Below, one piece after another: positions 4,484 through 6,871 of a stretch of 6,871 nucleotides of DNA (position 1 is its first letter; the number at the start of each line of letters is the position of its first letter). The stretch is taken from NCBI GenBank assembly GCA_026390045.1, contig JAPLGR010000588.1, forward strand, positions 1 to 6,871, written 5' to 3'. Source of the DNA: Chloroflexota bacterium (GTDB lineage: Bacteria > Chloroflexota > Anaerolineae > Anaerolineales > E44-bin32). The notes under the pieces were generated by a model. It ran no database searches and was not told the DNA's origin. It saw only the letters and a list, made by a program, of their open reading frames with translations. Made by a program: the position numbers and the translations under genes.

Positions 4484-6198
4484 GGGAGAATCGGAGGCGA
4501 GCTCCGACCAATCCGCGACCGCCGTGAGCCCAGGCCCTTCGACCAGGCCGGACTGCGCGCGGTACAGGCGAGCGGGATCGTGTCCGTCTGTGCCCGGGCG
4601 GAGAGCTGGACCGGGAAGAGCTGCCCATCGGCCCGGAGTTCGGTCCCCTCAAACAGGCGGCCCGCCTGGGTGGTGCCCAGAAGTTCCTCCATCGGAATTG
4701 GCTCCCGGTCCGCCGGGACAAGATCGCGCACCGTCCTAGCCAGCAGCTGCGGACGCGAGTAGCCGAACATCTCACACGCCTGCTGGTTGGCGTCGAGGAT
4801 TTCGCCCTGCTCCCCCTGAACCATGATGGCGTCCTGGACGCCCTCGAAGATGCCCCGGTAGTTGGCCTCCGACTCGCGCAGCGCGTCCTCGGCCGCCTTG
4901 CGCTCGGTGATGTCGCGCACCAGGACGACGTAGCGCTCGGTCCCCCGGAATCGGAAACGCGAGATCATGACCTCAGCCGGGAAGTCGTGCTCATGGGCCC
5001 GGCGTGCCCGCAGCACGGCTGCGCCGGTTGGCAGCCAGTCCGGACGCGGCTCAGCGTGATGCGGCGCGCCGCCGTACGGCTCCGGGATCAATTCGTCGAG
5101 GCGCAGGACGTCGCTCACCGGGCGTCCAACCAGATCGCCTGCCTCCAGGCCGAAGATACGTTCGCCCGCGGGGTTGAGAAACAGGATGCGCTGCCCTTCG
5201 TCGAGCGTCAGGATGCCGTCGAGCGCGGCGCCGAACACCTCGGCCAGCTCGGCGCGGCTCTCCTGAAGCGAGCGCTCGGCCTGCACCCAGTCGGCGACAT
5301 CCTCCACCGTCCACAACACGCGGTCGTCATCGTCCATCCGGATCGTGACTGCGGTCACCAGCGCCTCGCGCGTGCCCTTGTCTACCTGTCTAAGGTGCTG
5401 TGTCGAATGATTCGACGGCTGCCCGCCCTTCAGGCCGTGCAGGATGCGGTGGATTGCATCCGGCGGTTCGAACAGCCGGGCGATATTGCGCAGCCGCGGC
5501 AGCGCACCCGACCCGTAACCGCACATCCGCAACAACGCCGCGTTGGCCTTTAGCAACGTGCCATCGAGGTTAGTCAGGCTCAGGCCGAAAGGCGAGTTCT
5601 CGAACCAGCTGAGGAACAACGGCTCTGCCTGGATCGGCTGCGCCTCAGCCTGCAGGTGGCCCTGCTCGAGCCGGCGGCGCTCAAGGGCCGCCGCCACCGC
5701 CGGGCCGAGGCGGGCCAGGCGGTCGGTCAGCAAGTAGTCGCTTGCGCCCTGCCGCAGCGCCTCGACACCGACGGGCTCATCGCCCGGGTCGGCCAAAGCC
5801 AGCAGCGGGGCCTCGTGCCCCTTCACTTGCAGCAGCCGGAGCACCTCGTGCAGCGGGAAGCGCGGCACGCCGGCTTCCGCCAAGATCACGTCCGCCGGCA
5901 GGTCCAGGGCGCGAAGGAATTCGATCTTGTTGGACGCCAGCTCGATCGTTGGCGCGTAGCCCGCCCGGCGAAGCTCGGCTTCCAGCTGGGCTGGGGTGTC
6001 CGGCCGGTGACTGAGCAGCAGGACGTGCAGCGGGCCGCTCAAGGGGCGCACCGCAGCGCCGGCGTTCGCCGCCGGCCTGTAGGAAGTGGACCGGATGGAC
6101 TTGAGGCGAAGTTGATCCGCGGTTCGCGGCGAAGGGGAAGGGCTAGGGAAGAAGTCTGGGGGAGAGTCGCGGGCATCCCTCTGCCTGGGTTTGTGCAC
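4432..6198 (-). CDS. Hybrid histidine kinase, N-terminal half (pseudo-receiver, PAS, PAS, partial PAS)
   Basis: This is the sensory half of the same kinase. From the GTG at 6198, residues 1-55 are Pro/Ser-rich and featureless. Residues 57-172 are a receiver-like domain lacking its catalytic residues (HVLLLSHRP, VILAEAGVP, ALRQGASDYLLTDRLARL). PAS 1 spans about 194-303 (WFENSPFGLSLTNLDGTLLK). PAS 2 spans 314-433 and ends in the classic VVLVRDITERKAAE. PAS 3 begins at 443 (ANYRGIFEGVQDAIMVQGEQ) but its family sequence ends near residue 539 at FPVQLSARAQTD. The last roughly 50 codons are out of frame and resemble nothing. PAS domains bind small ligands or cofactors and would feed the kinase downstream. 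No transmembrane helix is visible, so the sensor is probably cytoplasmic. The start is uncertain: no Shine-Dalgarno precedes 6198, the frame is closed by a TAA at 6250-6252, and GTG 6051 or TTG 6042 would start right at the receiver-like domain. The gene follows the exported-protein gene by 148 bp. Confidence 0.8.
   Translation of the reverse strand: MHKPRQRDARDSPPDFFPSPSPSPRTADQLRLKSIRSTSYRPAANAGAAVRPLSGPLHVLLLSHRPDTPAQLEAELRRAGYAPTIELASNKIEFLRALDLPADVILAEAGVPRFPLHEVLRLLQVKGHEAPLLALADPGDEPVGVEALRQGASDYLLTDRLARLGPAVAAALERRRLEQGHLQAEAQPIQAEPLFLSWFENSPFGLSLTNLDGTLLKANAALLRMCGYGSGALPRLRNIARLFEPPDAIHRILHGLKGGQPSNHSTQHLRQVDKGTREALVTAVTIRMDDDDRVLWTVEDVADWVQAERSLQESRAELAEVFGAALDGILTLDEGQRILFLNPAGERIFGLEAGDLVGRPVSDVLRLDELIPEPYGGAPHHAEPRPDWLPTGAAVLRARRAHEHDFPAEVMISRFRFRGTERYVVLVRDITERKAAEDALRESEANYRGIFEGVQDAIMVQGEQGEILDANQQACEMFGYSRPQLLARTVRDLVPADREPIPMEELLGTTQAGRLFEGTELRADGQLFPVQLSARAQTDTIPLACTARSPAWSKGLGSRRSRIGRSSPPILPCCPWPATRWPTGCAPR
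4483..4648 (-). other. Frame break and probable internal deletion in the kinase
   Basis: The upstream frame carries PAS 3 down to about 4582, while the downstream frame is open from 4648 and becomes GAF-like (DPARLYRAQSGLVEGPGLTA) from about 4579. Between them the C-terminal strands of PAS 3, usually ending in a (V/I)RDITE-type motif, and the N-terminal half of a GAF domain are absent in all three minus-strand frames. A single inserted or lost base would not remove both pieces. This suggests a deletion, perhaps a few hundred bases, whose length was not a multiple of three. An assembly collapse could give the same picture. Confidence 0.6.
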
Positions 6199-6297
6199 CG
6201 GACGACCGGGATCGCAGGGCCGTGATCCGGGAGGAGGTGAGCGCTGTGGTTACACACCCTGCCAACCGTTGCGCGGGGCAAACGTGAATGCGGGTGG

Positions 6298-6303
6298 AGT
6301 ATA
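6298..6303 (-). promoter_or_regulatory. Possible -10 box upstream of the kinase gene
   Basis: The minus strand reads TATACT here, close to TATAAT, 99 bases before the GTG at 6198 and 44 bases after the stop codon of the exported-protein gene. No convincing -35 element is seen at 16-18 bases (only TTCACC at about 20), so the kinase may instead be co-transcribed with the gene before it. Confidence 0.25.
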
Positions 6304-6346
6304 CACCGGTTCGGAGTGAGGCAGGTGAATTCGGAAGCCCCTGGGG

Positions 6347-6751
6347 CTAGCCGGCGGCCACCACGCGCAGAGCAGACGCCTCGGCCACCGGGAACGACAC
6401 CGGACAGGTCCATTTGTCACCATCGGTCGCCCAGCAGGTGGAGGCGGGCTGGCCAGCCCCCAACGTGATACTGACCGTCGTCGGCCTGGTCCGCCCATTG
6501 GCGCCGATCAAGTTGAGTGAGACGACGTGGATGAGGCCGGGGTTGCCTTCGTCGAGGTCGTAGTGGATGTTGGTGGCCAGATAGCCGCTGATGTCGCTTG
6601 CGCCCTCTCCGCCGATTGTCACCAGCCCCAGATCGGCCGAAGCGGACGCGGTGATGGCCACGACGGCGGCCACTAGCCCGGGAACGAGCAGCCAGACAAG
6701 AGGCCGGAGCAGGTGATGGAAGCTCGGGTAGCGCTGCGACATCGTGTTCAT
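6347..6751 (-). CDS. Small exported protein of unknown function
   Basis: The product is 134 residues. A signal peptide is clear: a basic start (MNTMSQRYPSFHHLLR), a hydrophobic core at about 17-34 (PLVWLLVPGLVAAVVAIT) and an ASA|D cleavage site after residue 39. The mature part of about 95 residues looks beta-rich, with alternating hydrophobic residues (ATNIHYDLDEGNPGLIHVVS, TTVSITLGAG). It has two cysteines in CWATDGDKWTC (C106 and C116), which could form a disulfide outside the membrane, and ends in ALRVVAAG. I recall similar small secreted proteins ending in W-C and LRVVA in Chloroflexota and Actinomycetota, but no function can be assigned; a beta-sandwich surface protein is a guess. The ATG at 6751 is chosen because GGGGG (6758-6762) lies 6 nt upstream. 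The ATG at 6793 in the same frame would add 14 residues (MDRPTYVCRT...) that spoil the signal peptide. It is the first gene before the kinase on the same strand. Confidence 0.8.
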   Translation of the reverse strand: MNTMSQRYPSFHHLLRPLVWLLVPGLVAAVVAITASASADLGLVTIGGEGASDISGYLATNIHYDLDEGNPGLIHVVSLNLIGANGRTRPTTVSITLGAGQPASTCWATDGDKWTCPVSFPVAEASALRVVAAG

Positions 6752-6757
6752 CCATTT

Positions 6758-6762
6758 CCCCC
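6758..6762 (-). promoter_or_regulatory. Shine-Dalgarno of the exported-protein gene
   Basis: The minus strand reads GGGGGA ending 6 bases before the ATG at 6751. It favours this start over the upstream ATG at 6793, which has no purine-rich leader. Confidence 0.45.
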
Positions 6763-6837
6763 AGGTTCTGCAGACGTACGTGGGTCTATCCATCTGATGC
6801 AGCGTCAGCTTACGCGAGGTCGCTCCTCCGGCGCCTC

Positions 6838-6857
6838 ACAGCCTGTTTGCGGGCTGT
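6838..6857. repeat. Inverted repeat upstream of the exported-protein gene
   Basis: ACAGCC (6838-6843) and GGCTGT (6852-6857) are perfect 6-base inverted copies with an 8-base loop, about 90 bases before the start of the exported-protein gene. No T-run follows on the minus strand. It may be an operator-like site or the tail of a gene lying beyond the right edge. The rest of 6752-6871 shows no gene. Confidence 0.3.
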
Positions 6858-6871
6858 AAGGTTTGAGGGGT

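Noticed and set aside
4483..4648. Programmed frameshift in the kinase gene
   Set aside because: No slippery heptamer is seen, and parts of both the PAS and GAF domains are missing at the join, which a programmed shift would not explain.
1..6871. CRISPR array, tRNA or rRNA
   Set aside because: No regularly spaced repeats with unique spacers, no cloverleaf-like segment and no rRNA signature were seen on either strand.

Overview
The window is high-GC bacterial DNA in which every gene I can support lies on the minus strand, so the order of transcription runs from right to left. Phylum cannot be fixed from the sequence alone. The multi-PAS hybrid histidine kinase with an AHDFNN H-box, the small exported protein ending in LRVVA(A/G), and the IS3/IS21-type remnants together resemble Chloroflexota (Anaerolineae-like) genomes, but that is an impression and not a demonstration.

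Right part (about 6871 to 2792). A small exported protein of unknown function (6751 to 6347) is followed after 148 bp by a very large hybrid sensor kinase (6198 to 2792). The kinase is read in two frames. The N-terminal half holds a degenerate receiver-like domain and two and a half PAS domains. The C-terminal half holds the end of a GAF domain, a PAS-like domain, HisKA, HATPase_c and a canonical receiver. The frame changes near 4580. At that point the end of the third PAS domain and the start of the GAF domain also seem to be missing, so this looks like an internal deletion rather than one miscalled base.

Middle (2791 to 1873). A gene-free stretch of about 475 bp holds two small hairpins just behind the kinase and a purine-rich strand. 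It is followed by a single-domain response regulator (2316 to 1873) with a clear ribosome binding site and all receiver catalytic residues. The likely circuit is sensor kinase to its own receiver and/or the stand-alone receiver. No DNA-binding or enzymatic output domain is present in the window. If the kinase is truly broken, the regulator may now be an orphan or be served by another kinase.

Left part (1872 to 1). This is a graveyard of mobile elements. A pair of GGG(G/T)CCGAATGTCAGC repeats and a perfect 8-bp inverted repeat abut the stop codon of the response regulator. About 850 bp follow with no recognisable gene. Next comes the start of an IS21-type IstA transposase (950 to about 770), which loses its family sequence where an IS3-family element begins. 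The IS3 element has an orfA broken by a 26-nt insertion bounded by 7-bp repeats, and an orfB that overlaps it by one base (TAATG) and runs off the left edge.

I did not find a convincing new defence or biosynthetic system. The most interesting points are the phospho-dead or phosphomimetic-looking receiver at the kinase N-terminus, the kinase break, and the nested, decayed transposons.
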